Below, piece after piece: positions 19,415 to 28,574 of a stretch of 48,475 bases of DNA. The first letter of the stretch is position 1; each line of letters begins with the position of its first letter. The position numbers and the translations under genes are program-made. The notes beneath the pieces were generated by a model. It did no database searches and was not told where the DNA came from. It saw nothing but the letters and a program-made list of their open reading frames with translations. Origin of the DNA: an uncultured Bacteroidales bacterium (GTDB lineage Bacteria; Bacteroidota; Bacteroidia; Bacteroidales; Paludibacteraceae); the NCBI GenBank assembly GCA_900318245.1, contig ONJT01000016.1, positions 1 through 48,475 of the forward strand, written 5' to 3'.

Positions 19415-21077
19415 GAAGATTATTTTCTCGATGGTGGGACTGAACAAGAGTTTCGGTCCTCAGAAACAGGTATTAAAGAATATCTACCTGAGTTTTTTCT
19501 ATGGTGCCAAGATTGGTATCATTGGTTTGAACGGTGCAGGAAAATCGACCCTGCTCAAGATCATCGCGGGCATAGAGAAAGAGTATCAGGGAGAAGTAGT
19601 ATGGTCGCCCGGTTACAGTGTGGGTTACTTGGAGCAAGACCCGAAACTCGATCCGAACAAGACGGTAAGAGAGGTCGTTCAGGAAGGTGTACAACCGATC
19701 ATGGACATGCTCAAAGAGTACGACGACATCAACATGGCCTTTGCTGAACCCGATGCGGATTTCGATAAGTTATTGGCGCGCCAGGCAGAGTTACAGGATA
19801 AGTTAGACGCAGCCGATGCATGGAATATCGACCAGAAACTCGACCGCGCGATGGACGCTTTACGTTGCCCACCCGATGACGCAAGTGTCACTACCCTCTC
19901 CGGAGGTGAGCGTCGCCGCGTAGCGCTGTGTCGTCTCTTGCTGCAGCAACCCGATGTGCTGTTGCTCGACGAGCCGACGAACCACTTGGACGCGGAGTCG
20001 ATCGATTGGTTGGAGCAACACTTGCAACAATACGCAGGTACGGTGATCTGCATCACGCACGACCGCTATTTCCTGGACAACGTAGCCGGATGGATTCTCG
20101 AACTCGACCGCGGCGAAGGTATTCCGTGGAAAGGCAACTACTCCTCTTGGTTGGAGCAGAAGACGAATCGTATGGCGCAGGAAGAGAAACAGGCTTCTAA
20201 GCGCCGTAAGACCCTTGAGCGCGAGTTGGAATGGATCCGCATGGCACCGAAAGCAAGGCATGCGAAGCAGAAAGCGCGTCTGGAGTCCTACGACCGCATG
20301 CTGAACGAGGAGCAGAAAGAGCGCGAGGAGAAGCTGGAGATCTTTATTCCGAACGGTCCGCGCTTGGGTAATAAAGTCATCAATGCCGAAGGAGTGGCGA
20401 AATCGTTTGGGGACAAACTACTGTTTGAGGATCTCAACTTCATGTTGCCGCCGAACGGTATTGTAGGCGTCATCGGCCCGAACGGAGCCGGCAAGACCAC
20501 GCTCTTCCGCATGATCATCGGTTCGGAGAAAGCCGACAAAGGTACGTTCAGTGTGGGCGAGACGGTGAAGATCGGCTATGTGGACCAACAGCACACCGAC
20601 ATCGACCCGAACAAGAGTGTTTTTGAGACCATCAGTGGCGGAACAGAGTTCATCCGCGTAGCTGGTCGCGAGATCAATGCGCGTGCGTATTTGAGTCGCT
20701 TTAACTTCACGGGCGCAGACCAAGAGAAGAAATGCGGTGTGCTGTCCGGTGGTGAACGAAACCGCCTGCACCTTGCCTTGACGCTCAAGAGCGAAGCCAA
20801 TGTGCTGCTGCTTGACGAGCCGACCAACGACATCGATGTCAATACCTTGCGTGCCTTAGAGGAAGGTCTGGAGAACTTCGCCGGCTGCGCCGTAGTGATC
20901 AGCCACGACCGTTGGTTCCTCAACCGTATCTGCACGCACATCCTGGCCTACGAAGGCGACGGAAAGGTGTTCTGGTTCGAAGGCAGTTACTCGGAGTACG
21001 AGGAGAATAAGAAGATGCGACTCGGCGAAGAGGCGTGTCAGCCCAAACGAGTAAAATACAGAGGTTTAGGAGACTAA
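19401..21077 (+). CDS. ettA: Energy-dependent translational throttle protein EttA (ABC-F ATPase)
   Basis: A cytosolic ABC-F protein that binds the ribosomal E site and gates entry into elongation according to energy state. It has 558 residues from ATG 19401, chosen over upstream starts inside folA. The first ATPase has GLNGAGKST, LSGGERRRV and LLLDEPTNHLDAES; the linker (about 245-325) is charged and helical; the second has GPNGAGKTT, LSGGERNRL and LLLDEPTNDIDVNTL. Length and paired motifs fit EttA rather than Uup. It lies between folA and tilS with no intergenic space. Confidence 0.94.
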   Translation: MVDDKKIIFSMVGLNKSFGPQKQVLKNIYLSFFYGAKIGIIGLNGAGKSTLLKIIAGIEKEYQGEVVWSPGYSVGYLEQDPKLDPNKTVREVVQEGVQPIMDMLKEYDDINMAFAEPDADFDKLLARQAELQDKLDAADAWNIDQKLDRAMDALRCPPDDASVTTLSGGERRRVALCRLLLQQPDVLLLDEPTNHLDAESIDWLEQHLQQYAGTVICITHDRYFLDNVAGWILELDRGEGIPWKGNYSSWLEQKTNRMAQEEKQASKRRKTLERELEWIRMAPKARHAKQKARLESYDRMLNEEQKEREEKLEIFIPNGPRLGNKVINAEGVAKSFGDKLLFEDLNFMLPPNGIVGVIGPNGAGKTTLFRMIIGSEKADKGTFSVGETVKIGYVDQQHTDIDPNKSVFETISGGTEFIRVAGREINARAYLSRFNFTGADQEKKCGVLSGGERNRLHLALTLKSEANVLLLDEPTNDIDVNTLRALEEGLENFAGCAVVISHDRWFLNRICTHILAYEGDGKVFWFEGSYSEYEENKKMRLGEEACQPKRVKYRGLGD

Positions 21078-21079
21078 AG

Positions 21080-21958
21080 GTGTTACGACGTGTGACGACA
21101 TACATTCGCCAGCGGGGTTTGTTGGTTAAAGACCAACCGGTGTTGGTGGCCGTTAGCGGCGGCGCAGACAGCGTAGGATTGCTGGATGTGCTGGTTCGCG
21201 CAGGGTATCAATGTATCGTCGCACATTGTAATTTTCACCTGCGGGGCGCAGAGAGTGACCGCGACGAAGCGTTTGTAAGGGAATTATGTGAGCGCATGAA
21301 GGTGCAACTCTTTGTCAACCATTTCGATACCTTGGCTTACGCGCGAGCACATGAAGCGAGCGTGGAGGTAGCAGCGCGGGAACTACGCTATGCGTGGTTT
21401 GAGGAAGTGGCAAAAGAAAACGGTTGCCAAGCGGTGGCCGTAGCGCATCACCAGAATGACCAAGCGGAGACTTTGCTGCTGAATCTCAAGCGCGGGGCAG
21501 GTCTGAGAGGTTTGGCAGGAATGCGTCCGAAAAGTGCCAATCCGATGGTGCCAAACGGTGTGCCAATAGTACGTCCACTGCTTTGCACCACCCGGGACTA
21601 TATTGAACATTATTTGCAGGACAAGCGGCACATCAATTGGGTCGTAGATAGTACCAACAGCGACACTTCAATTACCCGAAATGCTATCCGCGAACAACTC
21701 AAGACTTACAGCAAATCAGAGATCGAGCACATGGCTCAAACGGCCGAATACATGCAAGGCTACGCCGATATGTTGGACGGTAAAGACACGCGCGAAGCAG
21801 GAATTGCAAAACTATACGAAGAACTTCGCGAATATAATTTCGCGGAAATAGATAAGATTTACGATGCGTTGCAGAAGGGTGAAGGAGGAAAAATATTCAC
21901 GTCAAAGACCCATCAAGCAACGATAAAGAAAGGAAAATTATGCGTCATTTCGGTATAA
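21080..21958 (+). CDS. tilS: tRNA(Ile)-lysidine synthase, short form
   Basis: It modifies C34 of the CAU-anticodon tRNA-Ile to lysidine so that it reads AUA. The N-type ATP pyrophosphatase domain is clear: LVAVSGGADSVGLLDVL (PP-loop SGGxDS), CIVAHCNFHLRGAESDRDEAFV, VAVAHHQNDQAETLLLNLKRGAGLRGLAGM and DSTNSDTSITRNAIREQL. GTG 21080 is chosen because AGGAG stands 7 nt upstream and it follows the ettA stop by 2 nt. The protein is only 292 residues, ending soon after the catalytic and linker regions, so the usual C-terminal TilS domain seems to be absent. The 3' end overlaps aroE by 19 bp. Confidence 0.9.
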   Translation: MLRRVTTYIRQRGLLVKDQPVLVAVSGGADSVGLLDVLVRAGYQCIVAHCNFHLRGAESDRDEAFVRELCERMKVQLFVNHFDTLAYARAHEASVEVAARELRYAWFEEVAKENGCQAVAVAHHQNDQAETLLLNLKRGAGLRGLAGMRPKSANPMVPNGVPIVRPLLCTTRDYIEHYLQDKRHINWVVDSTNSDTSITRNAIREQLKTYSKSEIEHMAQTAEYMQGYADMLDGKDTREAGIAKLYEELREYNFAEIDKIYDALQKGEGGKIFTSKTHQATIKKGKLCVISV

Positions 21959-22686
21959 TAGGATATCCCCTGTTGCACTCGTTCTCGGCGAAATATTTCA
22001 ATGAGAAATTTGCAACAGAAAAGATCGATGCGGAGTTTAGTCTGTATCCTCTTCTGGCGGAACAAATTCCTTCTCAGATAGAAGGATTGATGGAGCGCCT
22101 AGACGGGTTTAATGTGACCTTGCCCTACAAGCAGGCCATTATTCCGTATCTGGATCGCTTGGACGAGACGGCGCAAGTGATCGGAGCGGTGAATGTGGTG
22201 CACCAGCGTGTGGGTTACAACACCGACTGCATCGGATTTATGGAATCCATCAAACCTTTGCTGCGGAAGTACGACCAAAAGGCACTGGTGTTAGGCACCG
22301 GAGGCGCATCGAAGGCGGTTTGTTACGGTCTGCGGAAATTGGGCATCACCCCTACCCTCGTGAGCCGCAGTCCGAAAGAAGGGATGTTAGGGTATGAGGA
22401 ATTGAATAAGGACATTATGACAGCCCATACCGTGATCGTCAATTGTACGCCGCTGGGCATGTTGCCGGATGTGGACAGTTGTCCCGCAATCCCATACGAA
22501 CTCATCACCCCGCGGCACTTGCTCTTTGACTGCGTGTATAATCCCGAAGAGACCCTCTTTTTGCAGAAAGGCAAAGCGCAGGGAGCAACCATCCAAAACG
22601 GCATCGGAATGCTGTTGGGTCAAGCGAGGGCTGCCTGGGAGATTTGGAATTCTGAACAGCAGAATGCCTGCATAAACGCTGCATAA
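21940..22686 (+). CDS. aroE: Shikimate dehydrogenase
   Basis: It reduces 3-dehydroshikimate to shikimate with NADPH. The 248 residues include FGIIGYPLLHSFSAKYFNEKF (shikimate-binding Ser pair), FNVTLPYKQAIIPYLD with the catalytic Lys, GAVNVVHQ, NTDCIGF, VLGTGGASKAVCYGL for NADP binding and IQNGIGMLLGQARAAWEIW. It is slightly short for the family. The last residues (NACINAA) and the stop codon are encoded by the first units of an 11-nt array. Confidence 0.95.
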   Translation: MRHFGIIGYPLLHSFSAKYFNEKFATEKIDAEFSLYPLLAEQIPSQIEGLMERLDGFNVTLPYKQAIIPYLDRLDETAQVIGAVNVVHQRVGYNTDCIGFMESIKPLLRKYDQKALVLGTGGASKAVCYGLRKLGITPTLVSRSPKEGMLGYEELNKDIMTAHTVIVNCTPLGMLPDVDSCPAIPYELITPRHLLFDCVYNPEETLFLQKGKAQGATIQNGIGMLLGQARAAWEIWNSEQQNACINAA

Positions 22687-22719
22687 ACCCTGCATAAACC
22701 CTGCATAAACAAGCATAAA
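22669..22719 (+). repeat. 11-nt tandem array at the aroE stop
   Basis: Four 11-mers (TGCATAAACGC, TGCATAAACCC twice, TGCATAAACAA) and a partial fifth (GCATAAA) cover the end of aroE. Each unit carries TAA, and the one at 22684-22686 is the aroE stop. The next gene begins 10 bp after the array. Confidence 0.9.
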
Positions 22720-22728
22720 ATCAAACAT

Positions 22729-23811
22729 ATGATGAAAAAGTTATTTTTTATACTCGTATCAATGATGATGGTTTGCGCGATGCAAGCGACCATCATCGAA
22801 GAGAATGAACCGGCGTTGATCTATTACACGCCGAAGACCGTGCTGGCTCTGGACTTCACGTACACCGTGGAGAAAGAAGAGGTAGGTCCTTATGCGCAAT
22901 TCGCAGCAGACATGCTTGGTGCGACGGATTTTGTGAAGGAAAACAGAATGGTCTACACCTTGGAGAACGTCATGATCGGCACAAAAGCCGAAGCCGATCC
23001 CACTCGCCCGCATAAGGTCGTGCCGGAGAAAGGACTGGATATGCAGTTGTTGCGCCTCAACGAGAAGAATATCCTCGTAGGTTATAATATCCCAGCTGAG
23101 ACCGAAAAGGCGGCACATCCGAAGCATCATACCAGCACAACGGAAGGAGTAAAGTCTAGGATTACCAGCATCCACGTAGCACCTTACCCCGAGGAAGTAC
23201 TGAAAGCCAGTACACCGCAGGCACAGGCTTATGAGATCGCGAAGCAGATCTTCCACATCCGCGAGACACGTATGTATCTGCTGAGCGGCGAGGTAGAGCA
23301 CGCGCCGGCGGAGGGCAAGGCGATGGAGCTCGTGTTGGCGGAACTGGACAAGCAGGAGCGCGAGTTGACGGAACTGTTTGTCGGAAAGCGCAGCGTCACG
23401 ACGGAGCATAAGCGCATCATGTGGGATCATATCACCCGCGACAATCACATAGTTCGTGCGAGTCAGAAGGATTTTCTGTATTTCTCGGAGGAAAACGGAT
23501 TTACCGACCAGGACAATGTCGATGCGGACTCGATAACCATTTTCATCGGTCATCGGGCTCAGGAATACACCCTTCCCCGCGCAGACAAGAAGTCCAAGAA
23601 AGGCGAGGCCCTTTCGCAGATCTCGTATAACCTGCCGGGCAGTGCGATTGTTCGTATTATCTACCAAGGTCGGCTGTTGGGCGAGCGCACCATTCCGGTG
23701 GCGCAGTTAGGTGTCGATGTACCGCTGCCGCAGAGTTTGTTCACCGGTAAACAGTTGCCGAAGATTCAGTTTAACGAAAAGACCGGAAATATTATCTCCA
23801 TTTCGAAATGA
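22729..23811 (+). CDS. DUF4831-family secreted protein
   Basis: The 360-residue protein has a signal peptide (MMKKLFFILVSMMMVCAMQA) and probably acts in the periplasm or at the outer membrane. The opening after the signal (PALIYYTPKTVLALDFTYTVEKEEVGPYAQFAADMLG) and the middle (REMYLL-type MYLLSGEVEHAPAEGKAMELVLAELDKQERELTELFVG) fit DUF4831. Its function is not known to me. The gene overlaps the porD-like gene by ATGA, so the two may work together, but this is inferred from position only. Confidence 0.8.
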   Translation: MMKKLFFILVSMMMVCAMQATIIEENEPALIYYTPKTVLALDFTYTVEKEEVGPYAQFAADMLGATDFVKENRMVYTLENVMIGTKAEADPTRPHKVVPEKGLDMQLLRLNEKNILVGYNIPAETEKAAHPKHHTSTTEGVKSRITSIHVAPYPEEVLKASTPQAQAYEIAKQIFHIRETRMYLLSGEVEHAPAEGKAMELVLAELDKQERELTELFVGKRSVTTEHKRIMWDHITRDNHIVRASQKDFLYFSEENGFTDQDNVDADSITIFIGHRAQEYTLPRADKKSKKGEALSQISYNLPGSAIVRIIYQGRLLGERTIPVAQLGVDVPLPQSLFTGKQLPKIQFNEKTGNIISISK

Positions 23812-24713
23812 GAAAAATACTGCTATTCATAGGTTTAATCCTGGTTTCTTGGGTCTCGGCGCAAGAGATCAATTGTACCGTGACCATCAATTCGGACCTC
23901 ATTGAAGGGACGAACAAACAGGTGTATGAGACGCTGAAGGCGGGTATCGAGGAGTATATGAACCAGAACCGCTGGACAAACATGACATACGCGGACAACG
24001 AGAAGATCGAGTGCAGCATGCTGATCGTGGTAAAGAAGGTCGAAGGGGAAATGTACACCTGCGAAATGACCTTGCAGAGCCGCCGACCGGTGTATGGCAC
24101 CACCTACACGACGCCGATCCTGAATTTCAAGGACGGTGCGTTTAACTTTGCCTACAAGGAGTTCGACCGCTTGGACTGGCAGCAGAACCAATTCACGACC
24201 AACCTCACGGCAATGCTCGCGTACTATTGCTACCTCATCATCGGCCATGATCAGGACAGTTTCCAGCGCCTCGGAGGTACGCCGTTTTTCCAGCAATGCG
24301 AGCAAATTGCCGATGTATGTCAGACGGCGTCTATGGACGGACACGAGCAGACAGGATGGTTGGCGTTCGAGAGCAACCGAAACCGCTATGCGCTGATTCA
24401 TAACCTCGTGGACGATGCATTCAAGAAATATCGCAATTTCTATTATGAGTACCACCGCCTGGGTTTGGACGAGATGAGCAATAACGTCGCCAATGCCCGC
24501 GGTCGCATCGCCGAAGGCATGCCTGTGCTCAAAGAGGCGTATCGCTCGCGCCCCGCGACCTATGTCATCAACACTTTCCTCGACGCCAAGGCCGATGAGT
24601 TGGTGGATATCTTCAGCAAAGGTACGGACAAAGAGAAGAAAGCGGTGTATGAGATCTTGACGGACATCGACCCGACACGCGTCAACACCTACGATCGAAT
24701 GAACGAGAACTGA
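23808..24713 (+). CDS. porD: DUF4835-family protein, PorD-like (type IX secretion)
   Basis: A 301-residue secreted protein. The signal peptide (ILLFIGLILVSWVSAQ) is followed by EINCTVTINSDLIEGTNKQVYETLKAGIEEYMNQNRWT, the typical start of DUF4835, annotated as PorD in the type IX secretion literature. Further family features are CEMTLQSRRPVYGTTYTTPILN, a central LAYYCYLIIGHDQDSFQRLGG and the C-terminal RSRPATYVINTFLDAKADELVDIFSKG. The gene overlaps the DUF4831 gene (ATGA) and the recN start (TGATG). The family call is good; the name PorD follows the family annotation. Confidence 0.85.
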   Translation: MRKILLFIGLILVSWVSAQEINCTVTINSDLIEGTNKQVYETLKAGIEEYMNQNRWTNMTYADNEKIECSMLIVVKKVEGEMYTCEMTLQSRRPVYGTTYTTPILNFKDGAFNFAYKEFDRLDWQQNQFTTNLTAMLAYYCYLIIGHDQDSFQRLGGTPFFQQCEQIADVCQTASMDGHEQTGWLAFESNRNRYALIHNLVDDAFKKYRNFYYEYHRLGLDEMSNNVANARGRIAEGMPVLKEAYRSRPATYVINTFLDAKADELVDIFSKGTDKEKKAVYEILTDIDPTRVNTYDRMNEN

Positions 24714-26290
24714 TGTTAAAGCATTTACACATACAGAACTACGCGCTGATCAGTCACCTGGACATCGACTTCGGAGCCGGCTTCTCGGTGATGACGGGTG
24801 AGACGGGCGCCGGAAAGAGTATCATCCTCGGTGCGCTGGCCTTGGTGCTCGGTGCTCGCGCGGACAGCAAAGCGATCACCGACGGCGAAGACAAGTGTAT
24901 CATTGAGGCGGAATTTGACGAAGGCATCATTCGCCGCGAGTTATACGCCAATGGCAAGAGTCGTTCGTTCGTGGACGACAGTGTAGTGACCTTGCAGGAG
25001 TTGAAAGTACTGGCCAACAAACTGATTGATATCCACTCGCAGCACGCGAATCTGCTCATCGAGAACGCGGATTTCCAATTGGAAGTACTGGATGCGATCG
25101 CACAGAACGAAGCCCTGCGGGCGGATTATAGCGCGCATTACGGGGCGTATGTAGCGGCTGTAGAGGCCTTGCGTAAGTTGCAGGACTTGGCCAAGAAGAG
25201 CCAGCAGGATGCGGATTATATTCAGTACCGCTACAAACTGCTGGACGAAGCAGACTTGCAGGCTGGAGAGTTGGAAGAACTGGAGCAAGAGCAGTACCGC
25301 CTGAGCCATGCCGAAGAGATTCGTTCGGCCTTAGAGACCGCTGTCGCGGCACTCAACGGCGAGCAAGGCAGTGCTTTGGATGCCATCCGTGCATGCCGCT
25401 TGGACGAAGCCGCGCCGGACTTACAGGAACGCCTCGAGAGCGCCCGTATCGAGTTGCAGGATATCGCTGAGGAAGCGGAGCGGCTGGCGAACCGCGTCGA
25501 GATGGATCCGCAGCGCCTGATGTGGGTCGAAGAGCGGATGGACAACCTGAACGGCTTGCTGCATAAGTTCAGCGCGGAGAAGATCGAGGAGTTGATCGCA
25601 CTGCGGGACGAGTTGGCGGAACAAGTCAACCGCCTGGACAGTTTTGATTTCGATATCGCACAGGCAGAGAAAGCGGTGGCCGCCAAGCGCGCAGCGCTCA
25701 CCAAGGCGGCAGAGACGCTGACCAAGAGCCGAAAGGCCGTCGTGCCGCAGATATGCGAGCGACTCATAAACGGACTGACGCGCCTGGGTGTGGCGCATGC
25801 CAAAGTGGAGATCCCTGTCTTGCCCACCGCGGACTTTACGCCGTCGGGCTGCGACGAAGTACAGATACTCTTTGCCGCGAACCTCAACCAGAGCCTGCGC
25901 AACGTGAGTGAAGTGGCTTCGGGCGGTGAGATAAGCCGGTTGATGCTGTGCGTCAAAGCACTTATCGCCAGCACAAAGGGCCTGCCGACGATCATCTTTG
26001 ATGAGATAGACACGGGCGTGAGTGGTGACATCGCGACGCAAATGGCAGCAATCATGAAAGAAATGGCGACCCATCGCCAAATCATCGCCATCACCCACCT
26101 GCCGCAAATCGCGGCGCTGGGACAAACCCATTATAAAGTATTTAAGGCCGACACGGACAAGCGCACCGAGACGCATATCAGTCTGTTGAATGAGACCGAA
26201 CGCGTGACAGAGATCGCGTCGATGCTCAGCGGCAAGAACGTCACAGAGGCTGCACTGAATACAGCACGAGAATTACTATGTTACCATTAG
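24713..26290 (+). CDS. recN: DNA repair protein RecN
   Basis: An SMC-like cytosolic ATPase acting early in double-strand break repair. The 525 residues begin MLKHLHIQNYALISHLDIDFG and have Walker A MTGETGAGKSIILGALALVLG, the DIHSQHANLLIENADFQLEVLD region, two coiled-coil arms (about 155-355), the signature ASGGEISRLMLCVKALI and Walker B TIIFDEIDTGVSGDIATQMA with the following ITHLPQIAALGQTHYKV. It overlaps the porD-like stop by one base and the rarA start by 13 bp. Confidence 0.96.
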   Translation: MLKHLHIQNYALISHLDIDFGAGFSVMTGETGAGKSIILGALALVLGARADSKAITDGEDKCIIEAEFDEGIIRRELYANGKSRSFVDDSVVTLQELKVLANKLIDIHSQHANLLIENADFQLEVLDAIAQNEALRADYSAHYGAYVAAVEALRKLQDLAKKSQQDADYIQYRYKLLDEADLQAGELEELEQEQYRLSHAEEIRSALETAVAALNGEQGSALDAIRACRLDEAAPDLQERLESARIELQDIAEEAERLANRVEMDPQRLMWVEERMDNLNGLLHKFSAEKIEELIALRDELAEQVNRLDSFDFDIAQAEKAVAAKRAALTKAAETLTKSRKAVVPQICERLINGLTRLGVAHAKVEIPVLPTADFTPSGCDEVQILFAANLNQSLRNVSEVASGGEISRLMLCVKALIASTKGLPTIIFDEIDTGVSGDIATQMAAIMKEMATHRQIIAITHLPQIAALGQTHYKVFKADTDKRTETHISLLNETERVTEIASMLSGKNVTEAALNTARELLCYH

Positions 26291-27498
26291 CAGAACGCAT
26301 GCGTCCAAAGACCTTGGACGAATACATAGGCCAGAAGCACCTGGTGGGCGAAGGAGCAATCCTCCGTAAGATGATCGAGAGCGGCAATATCGCCAGTTTT
26401 ATCTTGTGGGGTCCTCCGGGCGTCGGTAAGACCACCCTTGCGCGTATCATTGCGCACCAACTCCAGCGGCCGTTCTATACGCTGAGCGCTGTGACGAGCG
26501 GTGTGAAAGAGGTGCGGGATGTGATCGACAAAGCCAAACGCAACGCGAGTCTCAACAGCGGTCTTTTTGCTCCTGCTGACAGCCGCAGTCCGATACTCTT
26601 CATCGATGAGATCCACCGTTTCAGCAAGAGTCAGCAGGACAGCCTGTTGGGGGCCGTCGAAGAAGGCACGATCATCCTTATCGGTGCGACCACCGAGAAC
26701 CCGAGTTTTGAGGTCATCACTCCCTTACTCAGCCGCTGCCAGGTGTATGTATTGAAATCGCTGGACAAAGACGATCTACTGGAGTTGTTGAACCGCGTGC
26801 TGACCAAAGATGAGTATGTCAAGTCGCTCGGGCTGCAGATCCAAGACACGGAAGCGTTGCTGCGCTACAGCGGCGGCGATGCGCGCAAACTGCTCAACAT
26901 CATTGAGTTGGTGAGCAACAGCGGCGCGAAAATCATTGACAATGAGACGGTCACCAAGCAGCTGCAGCAAAACCCCGTAGCCTATGACAAAGACGGAGAA
27001 ATGCACTATGATATCATCTCGGCCTTCATCAAGTCGGTGCGCGGCAGTGATCCGCAGGCGGCTATCTATTGGCTCGCACGCATGATTGAAGGTGGCGAAG
27101 ACCCGAAGTTCATCGCGCGGCGACTGGTGATTCTGGCGAGCGAGGATATCGGTTTAGCTAACCCGAATGCGATGCTGTTGGCCAACACCTGCTTCGATGT
27201 GGTGAACAAGATCGGCTGGCCGGAAGGACGTATTCCGCTGGCGGAGACGACCATATACTTGGCGACCTGCAAGAAAGATAACTCGGCCAACCTGGCGATC
27301 GAAGCAGCCTTAGCGAAGGTGCGCGAGACAGGCAACCTGCCGGTGCCCTTGTACCTGCGCAATGCCCCGACGAGCCTGATGAAAGAACTGGGCTACGCCG
27401 ACGGCTATAAGTACCCGCATGACTTCCCGGGTCACTGGGTTGAACAGCAGTACTTGCCGGATGAGTTGGTGGGTACGGTATTTTGGAAGAAAGATTAG
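26278..27498 (+). CDS. rarA: Replication-associated recombination protein A (AAA+ ATPase)
   Basis: An AAA+ protein related to the clamp loader, acting at stalled forks. The 406 residues start LAERMRPKTLDEYIGQKHLVGEGAILRKMI and include Walker A ILWGPPGVGKTTLARIIA, SAVTSGVKEVRDVIDKA, Walker B ILFIDEIHRFSKSQQDSLLG, sensor 1 ILIGATTENPSFEV and the C-terminal MgsA region (YDIISAFIKSVRGSDPQAAIYWLARMIEGGEDP). Its stop overlaps the hemW GTG (TAGTG). Confidence 0.96.
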   Translation: MLPLAERMRPKTLDEYIGQKHLVGEGAILRKMIESGNIASFILWGPPGVGKTTLARIIAHQLQRPFYTLSAVTSGVKEVRDVIDKAKRNASLNSGLFAPADSRSPILFIDEIHRFSKSQQDSLLGAVEEGTIILIGATTENPSFEVITPLLSRCQVYVLKSLDKDDLLELLNRVLTKDEYVKSLGLQIQDTEALLRYSGGDARKLLNIIELVSNSGAKIIDNETVTKQLQQNPVAYDKDGEMHYDIISAFIKSVRGSDPQAAIYWLARMIEGGEDPKFIARRLVILASEDIGLANPNAMLLANTCFDVVNKIGWPEGRIPLAETTIYLATCKKDNSANLAIEAALAKVRETGNLPVPLYLRNAPTSLMKELGYADGYKYPHDFPGHWVEQQYLPDELVGTVFWKKD

Positions 27499-28574
27499 TG
27501 GCCGGCCTGTACATCCATATTCCGTTTTGCAAGAAGCGCTGCCTGTACTGCGACTTCTTCTCCACGACCCTCTTGGAGCGGCGGGAGGAATACGTAGAAG
27601 CGCTCATCCGCGAAATTCAGGCGCGCAAACACGAGGCCGACGAACCCATACGTACGATCTACCTCGGCGGAGGAACACCCAGTACGTTGGACATACAAGA
27701 CATACAGCGGCTGTTAGCGGCTATTGATACGCCGGAGGCCGAAGAAATCACGATGGAACTCAATCCGGGCGATGCAACACCGGAATACCTGCAAGCCTTG
27801 AAAAAAGCGGGTATCAACCGCTTGTCGATGGGTGTTCAGTCGTTTCAGGACGAGCTCTTGCACTTGATCGGCAGAAGGCACAATGCGGCGCAAGCGATCG
27901 ACACCGTGCACCGGGCGCAGGAAGCCGGTTTTGACAACCTTTCCATCGACCTCATGTACGCGCTGCCGACGCAGACAACGAACCAGTGGCAAGCGGATAT
28001 CGAGACCGCCTTACGGCTGGGCATACAGCATATCTCGTGCTACGGGCTGATGTATGAAGAAGGCACGGCGATGACCCGCATGCGTGACCAAGGTGAGTTG
28101 ACGCCTATCGACGAGGACACGGAGAACGCGATGTATGACTACCTCTGCGCGCGACTGAGGGACGCAGGCTTCGCACATTACGAGGTAAGCAATTTTGCGC
28201 TGCCGGGCTTTGCGTCCAAGCATAACAGCCGCTATTGGGACGGCACGCCGTATATCGGTGTCGGCGCCGGAGCACATAGTTATATAGGGAATATCCGTAG
28301 TTGGAATCCCGATGACTTAGACGCCTACCTCCGCGGCATCCAAGACGGAAACCTCGTTCGCGAGAGCGAGACGCTAACGGATCAAGACGTCTATAACGAG
28401 CGAATCATGTTGGGCCTTCGTACCTGCCAAGGTGTGCCCCGCAAAGCGATACAAACGGACCTCAGCGCGTATATCGCGAAAGGCTTGCTGCGCGAGACAA
28501 ACGAAGGAAACATAGTAGCCACGCAAAGTGGCATCCATATATTAAACAGGATAATTGAAGATTTGATGATATGA
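27498..28574 (+). CDS. hemW: HemW-type radical SAM heme chaperone
   Basis: A radical SAM enzyme related to HemN. The cluster motif is CKKRCLYC (CxxxCxxC) in YIHIPFCKKRCLYCDFFS, followed by TIYLGGGTPSTLD, ELNPGDATPEYLQAL, NRLSMGVQSFQDELLHLIGR and SIDLMYALPTQT. The fourth Cys of true HemN coproporphyrinogen oxidases is absent after the motif (YCDFFS), which fits HemW, a heme-binding chaperone, rather than HemN. GTG 27498 overlaps the rarA stop and gives 358 residues; a TTG five codons upstream is possible. Confidence 0.9.
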   Translation: MAGLYIHIPFCKKRCLYCDFFSTTLLERREEYVEALIREIQARKHEADEPIRTIYLGGGTPSTLDIQDIQRLLAAIDTPEAEEITMELNPGDATPEYLQALKKAGINRLSMGVQSFQDELLHLIGRRHNAAQAIDTVHRAQEAGFDNLSIDLMYALPTQTTNQWQADIETALRLGIQHISCYGLMYEEGTAMTRMRDQGELTPIDEDTENAMYDYLCARLRDAGFAHYEVSNFALPGFASKHNSRYWDGTPYIGVGAGAHSYIGNIRSWNPDDLDAYLRGIQDGNLVRESETLTDQDVYNERIMLGLRTCQGVPRKAIQTDLSAYIAKGLLRETNEGNIVATQSGIHILNRIIEDLMI

